Positions 33,371-45,200 of a stretch of 64,000 nt of DNA are shown in pieces (the first letter of the stretch is position 1; each line of letters begins with the position of its first letter). The DNA lies in contig CM074805.1 of assembly GCA_037447605.1 (NCBI GenBank), positions 1,707,359-1,771,358 of the forward strand, written 5' to 3'. Below the pieces are notes generated by a model. It worked only from the letters and a program-made list of their open reading frames with translations, was not told where the DNA came from and searched no databases. The DNA comes from Zygnema circumcarinatum. Its lineage: Eukaryota; Streptophyta; Zygnematophyceae; Zygnematales; Zygnemataceae. The position numbers and the translations under genes were made by a program.

Positions 33371-34010
33371 GCCGCCGTGATCCCTTTATCGAAGTCGTCA
33401 CTCCCTCTATCTGCGCGCAGCGGCGGCGGCCGTTATTGCCGTTCGCGGGGATCGGGCGCGGCAGGATCTTGCCTCGCCACGTGTCGCTCTGAGGGCGCCT
33501 TTTTGTCGACATCGTCCCTTCCGTCTGGTCGCGTTGCGGCACCGTTTGTTCTTTGTCATACGATAAATTGATCGCGGCAGAGTTTGTCGTATGGGGTAGG
33601 TCTCTTACATGACATGACTCTTCCGTTGACATGCTAGAAAACTGACACCGTATGGTTTGTCTTTTCTGGGGTAGTGTCAAATGAGACGACGGCCATTTTG
33701 TCGTGATGTGCCTGTCAACGAACTGTCGTCTTCGTGATTCCGATGGTTACGTTTTGCAAAGTCCAAATGTCGCGTCACTGAGGAAGTACCTCGCCCCTTG
33801 ATTCTCGCGATCCGGTCAACGGCTGAGATCGCAATCCGTCTTAAGATCGGCCGGCAATCGGATAACGGAACGGTTGCCGGCACCTGGCTGACTCGGCAGA
33901 CTCCGCAACACGACAGGCGTGCGTCCGGCGCGAGTCTTCCTGGAGGGTCCTCCCTTTTGTCCCGATTCGCGGGTTGCAGGACCCGTAGCGACCGGCGGGG
34001 GCTTTTGGAA

Positions 34011-34892
34011 CGTGCTCAAAAAAGACAGAAAAATAGCAAAGAATTGGAACCACGATGGGCCAGCCAGCGCGTCGCTAGTGGACGAATATCGCTGAACCAT
34101 CTCGAAGGCGCCGCCGGAGGGTTTAACTCTTCGCATTAAATCAGCTCTTGGCATTTTCTTACCCGCCGCGGACTGGAGGCGCCGACCCTTGTCCCGAATC
34201 CCGATCGGACTTCCGTGTCGTCTGTACAGGAAAACTGTCTGTACGAACGAGCATTAAATCTGCGTGACGTGTGTTATGCTGAACAAGCGCGTTTTCTTGC
34301 CCATTACAAACCGACAACGCAAATTTTTAGCAAGGAATTTATAATTGACACACCTCTTTTGGCTATTTTAACACCTTTTTGGTGAAATGAAAATCCTCAA
34401 AACCCTCAAATCTGACCGGCGAAAAAAGGTGTGAGAATAGCCAAAAAAGTGTGTAATTAGCTCCCCAGTAAAACAAAGGGAAGCCCCCGGGCAGGGTGGG
34501 TTCAGGCAGCTTTTAAGCCTTAGGGTTTTGGGGCTTCGGCTCACACAAACTTGTTGCAAGGTTTGGCCTCCGTGTTCAACATGACATATTTGTGTGCGTG
34601 TTGGGGCATGAGGGTCCTCAAACCCCCACGAGGCTGATAACCCTACAAACCATTTCTTCTGTAAAGAATATGAACAAGAACATGCTCTACATAGAGGAGG
34701 TGTTGAAGCAATTTGAGGCGGCCAAAAACTTCCAAAAAAACATGTTTTTGGAGAGGTGGAGTGCTACATGCCAATCACTGATTTTTAAAATGGTCGATGT
34801 TGCAGGAGAATGAATGCCCATTGGATTCTTTATCATCCAGAGGGCTTCATTTTCACACACTCTTATCTCTCTCCCCCGAGCCACCCTTCTTG
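34011..34892. other. Intergenic region downstream of BIN4
   Basis: Unique-looking DNA between the duplication arm and the BIN4 stop. No coding exon is supported. Confidence 0.5.
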
Positions 34893-37800
34893 TCAGCTCT
34901 TCGCCGATTTCTTCACCCCTTTTTTCCCTGCCTTGCTCGCTTTTGGAGTTGCTTTCGGCTTGGAGGGCTTTCCGCGGGTCTTGGCTTTCGGCTTTGCCCT
35001 CGCTTTGCCGCTCATCTGCCAATCAAAAGCAATCTCAGTTGGAGTACGGGTCGCAAAAAAAAAAAAAAAAAAAAGTAAAGACTGGTCGGTCACCACATCC
35101 GCACCTCGCCATTTCTCTCTTGGGAAAGGGAAGGGAAGACTTGTAAGCCGTTATGAATGGTGGGATCTCTCACCTTGGCGCCGCTTCCAAACTTGGGCAG
35201 CTTTACAGCCTTCCCAACACTTTTCCCTTTCGCCTTCTTCTGCAAACTCCCGACACAATTCTTCATCAAGCCATCACTTTTTTGCTCTAAGTTTCACAAA
35301 GGGCGCGGTTTCAGATGGCATCCTAGTACCATTCTCACCCACCACTGTCCAAAAGCACACAGACAAGTGGCAACTATTTGTTTCCATATCGCTTCTCTCT
35401 GCACCGCACTGCTGTGCATCCATCCATGAAAAGCAATAAATAAAAAAGACTGAAGCGAATGCGTCTTGCTTCTTATGTACCAGGAATCAATTTTCTCGAC
35501 GACTAGCAACAACCCAGCAATAACGTTGACCAACAAAGCTCAAGGACGGAAGTTCTGCAGACTATGAATCCATTTAGTGATTCAAAGTGAGCGGATAAGA
35601 ACACTTGCCTCCTGCCCTCCGCCTTCATCCCCTGCCATATGGCTCTCGCCCCCTTTCGACTTTTCCGGCTGAGCAGCAGCATGATGCTCCCCCTCATCAT
35701 CGGAGCCAAGGGCGAAATCCTCCAGAGTGCCTACAGGATATGGAAAGTTGGCAAACTTTCATCATAAATCGACTGATTGGACGAAGCTAATCCCAGAATA
35801 GACACGAACCCACAATAGAAAACCACAAAAGCTTGCTGCTAGTAGCGAACATCATCACACCATAAACTTCACGAGCGATGCTTCACAAGGCATGCAAGTG
35901 GTAGCTGAGTCTGGGAATTTAACTGTCAAGTTTGGTTACATCAAGCTTCTCCACCCTCGTGATCTTAGGGATTTCAATGGTTTATGAAGAACAACCAACC
36001 TTCTATGATAGTTTCTGTCTCGTGCACGCTTTTGTCCTCTTGAAGCTGCATGAAGTCGTTCATGACAGCTTCAACCTGCTACCTCTCCCCATTTTCGACT
36101 TTCTACACATCAATAGCTCGCTTCTCAAACACGTTCCTCCCTCCTGGCTCTTGTTCTTCTCCCTTGTCCCTAAAACGCGTTCTCATACTACTTTTTTTTC
36201 CTTCAAACCTGTCAAGTCTTTCCTTCTGCATTGCTGTATTCCGACCTTCTGGTCTGAGCCTCATCCCTCACGTTCCATGTTCACATAGCAACAGTGAAGA
36301 CAATTCCTTAAGGGGTACGGAGACAGAGAACCAAAAACTTGCTCACCTTAGCTTCAGTCATGCCGACATTAACGACCATGAAGGTGTTGCAGGGTACAAT
36401 TGTGGCCTTGTATACAATGCCTGCACTCAACCTTCACCCTCCATGCAATGAATCATTTCCGTAGCCTCACACCTTATTCTTTAACCACTGCAGAATGGGC
36501 TGTAGTTATAAGCATCGGCAGACGAACTTCTTTATAACCCATCTGCAGAGTGATGACCGCACCTTTAAGGTCAAGCAGGAGGTCGGACTCTCCCTTCCCT
36601 TTGCCTTGTCGCACCGCGAGCCGTCCCACTGCTCCAGTATCGCCACTCAAATCCAAGGCCTCCACTGCACTCTCAATAAGGACCTGCCTCGCACTTTTCA
36701 TGAGAACAAAACAACCATGCAACAAATAGTTTCTGCACAACAAGGAGCAACCGCTTTTGCTTTTTTTACATTCACCATTTGTCAAAGGACATCAGCTCGC
36801 ATGGTGCGGATATGCACTCGTATGCCTTGCAATCATGAGAAATGACCTGAATCGTTTCGTTTGCATCAGTTAATTTGAGCATGTAAAGTTTCCCAAGGCC
36901 AAGACGAGAAGTGAACAGGCGCAGCGAAGCAATAAGTTCTTGAATGGGCGAGATATGAGGAACAGTTACTTATCTGAAGCAAAAAAACAAAAATAAAAGA
37001 CAGTGACTATATGTCACCTAAGTAGTCAAAATACCTTTGAACGGTGGACCTTATCCGGCAAAATTAGTGGCATTGACGACATGGCCTGCATGAGCATGAC
37101 AGTTCCCCCAGACTGCTTCAAATTCATCCCTGCTAGAGATTATCCGAATTCGAAGCACCCAAGCTGGAGTTTGCCGAAACAAAAGCACTGCAGCCAAAAG
37201 TGCACATAAGGCACATTCTGATCACCTTTTGCTTCGTAATCTTCTCTGCCGCTTTACTTTCTCCATTGACCAATACTGCTTCCTCTTGCTTCCCCTCATC
37301 CTCACCAGCCAATAATACTGGCTCTATCTTCACAACGTTTCGTCGGCTGTCTCGTCCGACACCCCCGGCCACTTCAATAACACTTGAAATTGGGGTCTCT
37401 TGAAGTTTCGCCTTTATTGTAGGAGATACTTTTGGCGATGCCTTTCCTCCTTTCTTTGATCCTACAAACTCCTCCGCAGCATTTATAGGCTGTTCTTTCT
37501 GCCCCTCTTCCAAGTCGCCTTCGTTCTTGATCACTTCACGCGAGCCTCGCTTGGTTGAGCTTGCCACTTTAGATGGCGTAATATCCTCTTCAACCCACTC
37601 ATCATCTTCATCATCATCCGTATCATCCTCATCCGTATCATCCTCCTCATCTTCTTCTTCACCACCTCGTTCCTCCCCTTCATCAAAACCCACGGGCTGT
37701 GACTTTTGTGACGTTCTTCTCCTACTTCTCACTACTGCTACCTCGCCTTCAGGTACACCCTCAGATAGGTCGTCTCCCTCTCGCTTTCGAGAACTACCCC

Positions 37801-39765
37801 CGTTTTCAGCCTCTGCGTCTGGGGATTCATTCGAGTATAAATTCATTTCCCTTCTTCTCTCGGGCTTGCTAATGCTGTGCTTTTGTGAATCAACCTCGTT
37901 TCCTCCCATTACCCCTGTCGGTTTCTTCCCCTCCTCGTTCTCGCCACTTTTTGTGGCCATCTGCTTCCTCAGTATAGCACCTTTCTCAATTCCTCTCCCG
38001 CTCCTTTGCCCCTCACCTCGCTCCCGCAACCGCATGCTTTCGGTTGTAGAGGGCCCACCTCCAGCCAATTCCAACGGGTCGTTCAGATCTCTCTTCTCGA
38101 AGTCATTCTCTTCCTCATCAGTCAGATCTATGGCCTCATTGTCCGTCGTTTTCGATCTGCTCCTCTTTCGCCCGGAGCCATTCTGCAACCCAGGAGTTGA
38201 ATCCCCCTTTGGGGCAGTTTTTTTTTGCCGTTTTCCTCTTTTGAGAACCTCACACGGTTCGCTCTCTTCAGCAACCTCCTCCTCCTCAGTTGCAGCAGTC
38301 GTTTCTCCAGTGGCTTTTCTTTTCCGTCCTCTCGTTTCATGTTGCCGGCTCCCACCCTTCTCTACGCCTACTTCACCCTCCACAAATCCTGCAGTTTCCT
38401 CCCTACTTCTGCGAGTCCCTCTAGGCAGCTGATCAACGCTTCCCTTTGAACTTTTTTGCATGCGCCCACCGCTTCGAGAAGGGGACGATGACGATGAAGA
38501 CAAGTGGAGAAGTTCCTCCTTTTCTAATGGACTCTGTGCCCAGCGGATTCACGAACACATGTCAACCCTCATTGTACTCTGTGCGTGATTTACTTTCATA
38601 GCGTGGCCACGATTCAGGCTCATCGCAACAGATAGAGGCGCCACGAGTTAGCCCTTATATATATGATGCATAAAACCTGAGTATTGAAATAGTAGTAGGG
38701 AAGACCTCCAAAACACATGAATGAAGTATGGATCAACTAAGAGAAAGGAGAGCTGAAGTTCTACAGTATCTAAGGGTCATCACGCCTTTGACGTTCCGTA
38801 ATGGAGTTTTAGCAAACGGCCCCTAAGCAGTGCGAAATTGAAGTTCACTATATTATCCACGTGGCCTAATAATTACAGTAGGTACAAAATCTCTTGTCTT
38901 ATGCATAGGAACAGTCGTGAAACTGGAAACTTCACAATGCTTTTAACAGTCTCATAGAGATGAAAATTGCTGCTCATGATCAAAATGACTGAAATTTATG
39001 CACTTTAGGCAAGAGTTTTTTGCTTGGAAGGGCTGACTGCCCGAGATATCTTGAGCACAATGCCGCTGGGCAGTGGCGGCTGAAGCTAATTGGCTACCAA
39101 CCAGCTACGGCTTTGTGCAATCCAAAAGAAAAGAAGAGAAATCCTTTTTAGATACCTTGACTTGTTTCAATTTTCCGAGAAGTTCTCTTTGGAGAGATTA
39201 TCAGGGGTATGTGTGAACAAGGAGATGACTAGGTCTCAGTCATTCAACATGAGTTTTACGTAGGCAAAATCAAACACTAGCTTTAAAAATAAACTCTAAA
39301 ATGGAAACATTATGCATTTCCTATTGGCATGATCAGGAGACGCGGAGATCCTTATTTGGAGCAGACCCATCCAAAGATGTGCAATCTCTTGTCATATCGT
39401 GTTATGCTACAGAGAGGCAACAGAACTTTTTTTCATAAGAGCTTTTCAATAACTCGTTAGATCAACTTCGTGAGAGACACGGTTGCTGACGAATAGATGC
39501 ATCGGCTCAGCTTACTTCCCTACAAAATGTGACATTTTCCAAAATTCCTGTATTGTTCAGCTGACAACTGATTGACTTATGAACGGCTTCCAAATTTAAT
39601 TTTTTCCAAGATACAAAACTTGCCAGAATGTTCTTCAAATCGCTTCAGAAACGCTGTTATGATAATCATCAACAAGAAAACGGAAAAGACAACAATGTTG
39701 ATGATGTTACGGAGGAAGCGCACCTGGAACTCCCGCATCCACTCAGGATCGCCCTCCTCCGCCAT
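34893..39765 (-). CDS. BIN4: DNA topoisomerase VI accessory protein BIN4 (MIDGET)
   Basis: Nine exons: 39724-39765, 37226-38533, 37035-37112, 36563-36683, 36347-36420, 36000-36075, 35609-35730, 35174-35239 and 34893-35015, giving 669 aa with every phase matching. The start MAEEGDPEWMREFQ matches the short N-terminal motif of BIN4. The conserved core reads MPLILPDKVHRSK, ALDLSGDTGAVGRLAV, LLLDLKGIVYKATIVP, NTFMVVNVGMTEAK, VEAVMNDFMQLQED and EGTLEDFALGSDDEGE. A Lys-rich basic tail follows. BIN4 works with TOP6A, TOP6B and RHL1 in plant topoisomerase VI, needed for endoreduplication. Exon 2 (436 codons) is a long, disordered, highly charged insert with an Asp/Glu run. It makes the protein larger than the Arabidopsis one (about 450 aa as I recall). 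The intron after exon 7 has a GC donor. Confidence 0.9.
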
Positions 39766-40440
39766 CGCTGCCAGCCTCTCCCTCTCTCCCTCCCTCCCTC
39801 TCTTCACAGAGCGAGCCACCCTCCCTCCCTCCCTCTCTCCCTCTCTCCCCTGCCCATTCACCATGCCCCTCTTGCTCCCTCCCTCCCTCCCGAATCATTC
39901 CATGACCCCATCACACATGCGTTTACCATTTCATCGCCACATCTGCAGGATATATCGAGATATATCGATGCAATGCGATGGGTGAAAATATCGGAATTTA
40001 TTGGAAGATATCGGCTTGGCCCCTGTGGAGTGGGGCCCACCACGGCCGGACCACAAACCGACACCGCCCGGGGCGCCTCCGTACGTCTCACACGAGCGAA
40101 TCTCGTCCTCGTTCACACTGCGCCGGAACCTTCCGGAGGTCCTCGTCGTCGTCGTCGTCGGCCAGCTCCCACGTGTCATAAAGAACCACGTGCCACGTGG
40201 ACGGCTGAAATGAGTCGAGGCCCGATCGGACGGTTGAGAAGTGCCGTGGGAGGCCAAGCGACGTCTCAGAAACTTCTAGAAGGCCCTCCCGCCTTCAAGC
40301 GGGAGCTGCGTTCCTGTAAGAGCAGGGCTGGGCTCATATTTGGAGTGAAGGGTAGAGGTTGGGAGATTATAATACGGAGATTAGAGAGGTAGGGAAGCTT
40401 GCAGGGAGGTCAATAGGGGTGGTTGGAAGGGGGGGGGAAC
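39766..40440. promoter_or_regulatory. Bidirectional promoter BIN4 / HOP with heat-shock element and G-boxes
   Basis: This 675-bp gap separates divergent ATGs. GAAacTTCtaGAA at 40269-40281 is a perfect three-unit heat-shock element, 160 bp upstream of the HOP start. Three CACGTG G-box cores lie at 40170-40175, 40187-40192 and 40194-40199. CT-rich tracts lie near BIN4 (39776-39895), and TATCG words occur at 39950-40015. Confidence 0.65.
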
Positions 40441-43400
40441 ATGGCGGAGGAGGCGAAGGCGAAAGGCAACAAGGCGTTTTCTGGAGGGCAGTATGAGGAA
40501 GCCATCAAACATTTCACAGACGCGATAGAGCTTGCGCCTGACAACCACGTGCTGTACAGGTAAGACTGAAGTTGCAATGATTTATCGGTTTAGGTAACGG
40601 AGTTTCTGGAGGATAGTTGACCGGATTAGGGAAGCGTCGGCAGGAAATGGGCGCATTTGAGCGGGTATTTTTATTGCGCACTTAATGGGACTGTGGCTCA
40701 GAACCCTTTTACCCTTCATGGGCATTCTTGAATGTCATCACATTGATTCCGGCATTTAGCCGAGGAAATGCCGAAATACTTAGAAGGGCATTGCTGTATT
40801 TCATCTTTATTAACTTTGCATGGCATGTGCCTGTGGGAAGGTTAGAGCATGTAGTGACGCCTTTCTTTATTCGTGTCGGAGGTCCTAATGTTGCTCGTCT
40901 GTTTTTCTGTAATGGTTTACTTGAATGAATTGAGCTTGCATACCGTCTTCAGGTCAAACTCAAGAAATTTTGAACTGTACATTCGCTAGGAGAAGAATGG
41001 ATTTAGAAGCCGTTGCTATTTCCTCAGACTGCTCCATCGACTTACAGTTAACTGTATCTGGCATTCGTCGGAGTGCCTTGCTTTACACATTTTTCCTGTC
41101 ACCATTCAACAAAGTCTCACTGAAGTGTTTGAATCAACGCTGTTTTTTTTAGTAGCTCCTCTGGCACTGCAGTGTTTTTACATGAAACTTTGTGATAATG
41201 TTGGCATAGAAGTGCTTGTATGTCTTCTCGTTTGAAGCGTAACTTGCGGGCCTCGCCTTATCCACCAATCTTGTCATGTGGTCCTGCTTCTGCTGCAGTA
41301 ATCGGTCGGCCTCATATGCCAGCCTTCAAAAGTATGCAGAGGCCCTTGCGGATGCAGAGCAGACAGTGAAGCTGCAGCCAACCTGGGCGAAGGGCTACAG
41401 CCGTCTGGGCGCTGCACATGTTGGCTTGGGGGAGCATGACGAGGCCATTATTGCATACAGAAAAGGCCTTGAACACGACCCACAGAATGAAGGTCTGAAG
41501 GCGGGTCTGAAAGATGCTGAAGCAGCCCAGTCGAAGTCACCAGAAGGTGGCATGGGTATGCTTGGCAATGCTTTCCAGGTATTGAATCATGTCTTTCTTT
41601 TTTAATGCACGATTCCTGTGTCGGTTTGGATGCTATGAATTCTTGAATGTATGGAACTTTTTTAATACATGCTATTACACAGTAAACTTTTTCCATGTTG
41701 TTGATTGATTGTTGTGAAATAAGTTTGTTCGTAAATTTGACTTTGACGCCCAGCACTCCCTGTTGGTTTTATTCGCTTGCCGGGGGATTCCAGGGACCGG
41801 AAGTCTGGGCAAAGCTTCACAATGATCCTCGTACTAGGCAGTTCCTGCAACAAGCAGATTTCCGCGCTATGCTGCAGGATGTTCAGAAAAACCCAGATCA
41901 TTTCTCTCTTTATCTCAATGACAAGCGCATGATGACGGTAAGAGTGGATACAAGCCTTTATCATCGTGCAAAATGTTGGATACCGACCGACTCATTCAGT
42001 GTCCGTGTGTGAAGCGTACAGATCAGGAGATGCAGTTGAGATTGAGATACTAAGATTACTGTTCTGTCTCTGCAGACACTTGGGATTCTTCTTGGAATCA
42101 ACATACAAACTGCTGATTCAGCATCCGCTGCTGGGAAAATCTTTGAAGAGGATGATGCTGAAAAGCCAGCAACTCCCCGAGCTGCAGAGCCTGCTCCACC
42201 ACCTCCCGAAACAGAGCCTAATGCGGATGAGCCGATGGAAACAGAGGAAAGAGAAAAGAAGCGCAGGAAACAGGAGGCTGTGAAAGAGAAAGAAGCAGGG
42301 AATACTGCATATAAGAAAAAAGAATTTGAGACAGCCATAGAACATTACTCAAAAGCATTGGAACTGGATGATGAAGACATTTCGTTCATAACGAATAGGG
42401 CAGCAGTATATCTCGAGATGGGTAAGGTGAGTAACATGGCTGATGAATACTCAGATCAAGTCAGAGAATTGTGTGCGAGTGTGTTTACATAATGCAGGAG
42501 ATTGAATATTTGGAATAGCCTGCTTGCACCGCTTTCGGAGGTGGTTGCTAAACATTATGTGTGACTGATTTTCCTGCAAACTAAATTTCTGATGAATTGG
42601 CAACATTCCTAGTCTCTGTCTTTCTTGGAAATGGCTGATTTTTCTACCCTCGTTGCATTGTACGCAGTATGAGGAATGTATTGCAGACTGCGATAAAGCC
42701 GTGGAGCGGGGCCGTGAACTCCACGCTGACTACAAAATGATAGCGCGGGCTCTGACTCGGAAGGGAACTGCTCTTCTGAAGACGGCTAAGACATCTGCAG
42801 ACTATGATGCTCCCATTGAGATCTTCAACAAGGTGATTGACATTTTTAAACAGGGGAACTTAAAATGTAATAAGGTTACAAATCACTAAATAGAGAGTTT
42901 TTATCGCATACTTCTAAGAGTTGGAAACAAACTCTGAAGTTTTTTGTCGAGTTAGCTTTCAGTATTAGATGGTACACTTTGTAACAAGCAGGGATTGTTG
43001 CTGGGGGCCCAAGCAGGCACTTACAGAGCACAGAAATCCAGACACGCTGAAGAGGTTGAACGAGGCTGAGCGCGCCAAAAAGGACTTGGAACAGCAGGAG
43101 TGTTATAACCCTCAACTAGCCGATGAAGAACGAGAAAAAGGTCAGTTCTCTGCATAATTTGCTCGTCTCGGAAATGAAGCCTCCATCTTCTCTCGTCTTA
43201 CGGGTTGTTTTCCCGTTTGTGGAGGGCTTATCGGTCGATTAAGAATCGTCAGTCTTGTCTCACCCGTTCACATTGTGTTCGAGTTAATGATGTTTCTACG
43301 AGAGAAGAAGCTGAAACTGGACCGTCGGGCTTCATCATTTTTCAGACGCTGATATGGAGGGATCCCACGCCAGTCCCTTTTTTGGCTGATTAGTTTAATA

Positions 43401-45200
43401 AAACTCCGATAACAACTTTTGAATGCTAGGGGAGATGGTATGTATGGTGATGGCTGCGATGGTATCCCCTCATTGATGAACTCACTTGCCTTGATGCTAA
43501 AGGCTCGCTTTCATGGGGGCTGGTACAGGAAACGAATTTTTTAAGAAGATGCTCTATCCAGAGGCTATCAAGCACTATACAGAGGCCATCAGACGGAATC
43601 CGCAAGATGTGAAGGTGAGTTGCTTCTCCCTTAGGCTGCAAAATAAGGAGCAGCCGGACTAGCGGTATCTGTAGCAGAGTTTCTATATGTCCTTCCAATT
43701 GCACCTGGGACTCTCTGGAGTGAGGGCTTCTTCAAATCTTTTTCAAATTTTTTTTGTACAATTCTTTGGAGGGATGAAGCTACTGAAGTCGGAACCTGCA
43801 GCTTATGAGTTAATGCGGAAGTGACAATGGCTCTATTTCCTTTTGGTGATCGTATGGGTTGATAAAGTAGCTTATTGAGGAAGTAGCACAGAGGGGCCAA
43901 CCCTGACGGTGGTCTTTCGAGCAACTTTTTCCCACTGCGCTGAATTGAAAACCATGTTGATCGGAATGAATGCATGGCATGCGTGTCTGGCTGGAGCAGC
44001 CCTAGTTAGTGGGCACGGCGCAAGGTGATGATGGCTTAGACGAACGATTCTTAATAGACCATTTATGGTCTTGTGGGTTGAGAATTGCACGCTGAGCTTT
44101 GAGCCGTGTCCATAGGGCATGTCTTTTGTTGTGAGCGCTGTTGTGAAATTGAGTGAAATTAAACGAGTGTAAGTTGTGAGTTCCCCGCAGCACATCAAAC
44201 TCTGTTATGGTTTTCCACGAATACGACGTGACGAGAACTCACTTTCGTGCACTTTCGTTGTATATACACTGAGAACGCATCAATATCTTAAGTGTAGTTT
44301 AACTCGATTTGTGTTCGTCCTGTTGCTGCAGTCTTACAGCAATCGGGCTGCATCATACACGAAGTTGGCTGCACTTCCTGAAGGACTCAAGGATGCCGAG
44401 AAATGTATAGCCTTGGATCCGAAGTTTGTGAAAGGCTACTTGCGCAAGGGATCTGTGCAATACTTCATGAAGGAATACGACAAGGCTCTCGAGACGTACA
44501 GAGAAGGACTGAAGCTGGAGCCCCAAAATCAGGAGCTTCTGGAGGGAGTGCGCAGGTACAGTTTTGGCCGGAAGGATCAGAAGATGTGCGGAAGTGCAGC
44601 AGGGCATCCGATGATGCTCTTGCGGCAGAGACGAAGTCCGAATGCGTAGAGTTTCAATGGAAAATGTCTTCAAAAGATGAAACTTGTGAAGTAGAGGGAT
44701 GGATAATGCAAAGCCTTCGCTTGCACGTTGTTTAGGCAGAGTTCTTTCTGAAAGTTAACTTGTTCTTGGGGCTGTTTGCCGTTTGTTTGCTACAGCTGCA
44801 TTCAGCAGATCAACAAGGCGGGCACAGGCGAGTTGACACCAGAAGAGCTCAAAGAGAGGCAGGCGCGAGGTCTCCAAGATCCGGATATTCAAGCCATCTT
44901 AACCGACCCCATCATGAGACAGGCATGCTCCCAGACACATAACAGATGCATTTGCAGTTTTTTTGAGCCATTTGAAATGCTTCATGAAGTTTCTGGAGCC
45001 GATTTACTCTTTAGCAATCCTCAGCAGCCTGAACAGATGAGAAGTTTGAAGAGAGGAGTCAACATGGACAAGGTTTGCGGTTGCAGGTGTTGACTGACTT
45101 CCAGGAGAATCCAAAGGCTGCGGCGGAGCATCAAAAGAACCCCATGATCATGCAGAAAATCCAAAGGCTTGTTAGTGCAGGAATTGTACAAGTTCGTTGA
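40441..45200 (+). CDS. HOP: Hsp70-Hsp90 organizing protein (STI1/HOP co-chaperone)
   Basis: Ten exons: 40441-40559, 41299-41578, 41794-41937, 42076-42426, 42668-42832, 43017-43140, 43529-43614, 44332-44555, 44796-44922 and 45087-45200, giving 577 aa, the normal length. Domain order: TPR1 (AKGNKAFSGGQYEEAIKHF, residues 6-115), STI1/DP1 (WAKLHNDPRTRQFLQQADF), Pro/Glu-rich linker and charged helix, TPR2A (KEAGNTAYKKKEFETAIEHY), TPR2B (GNEFFKKMLYPEAIKHY), and DP2 at the end (LTDPIMRQVLTDFQENP, then QKIQRLVSAGIVQ). The TPR clamps bind the EEVD tails of Hsp70 and Hsp90 and pass clients between them in the cytosol. The ninth intron has a GC donor. The upstream heat-shock element fits stress induction. 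Confidence 0.95.

Larger units (their letters stand above)
30638..34010. repeat. Right arm of a large inverted duplication
   Basis: Reverse complement of about 25270-28540. It carries the broken GDSL copy. Relative to the left arm it has small indels and substitutions and an expanded CT-rich minisatellite at about 32950-33370. Confidence 0.85.

Noticed and set aside
37527-38432. 301-codon open frame on the plus strand
   Set aside because: Antisense shadow of BIN4 exon 2; Ser-rich only because the sense strand encodes Asp/Glu runs.
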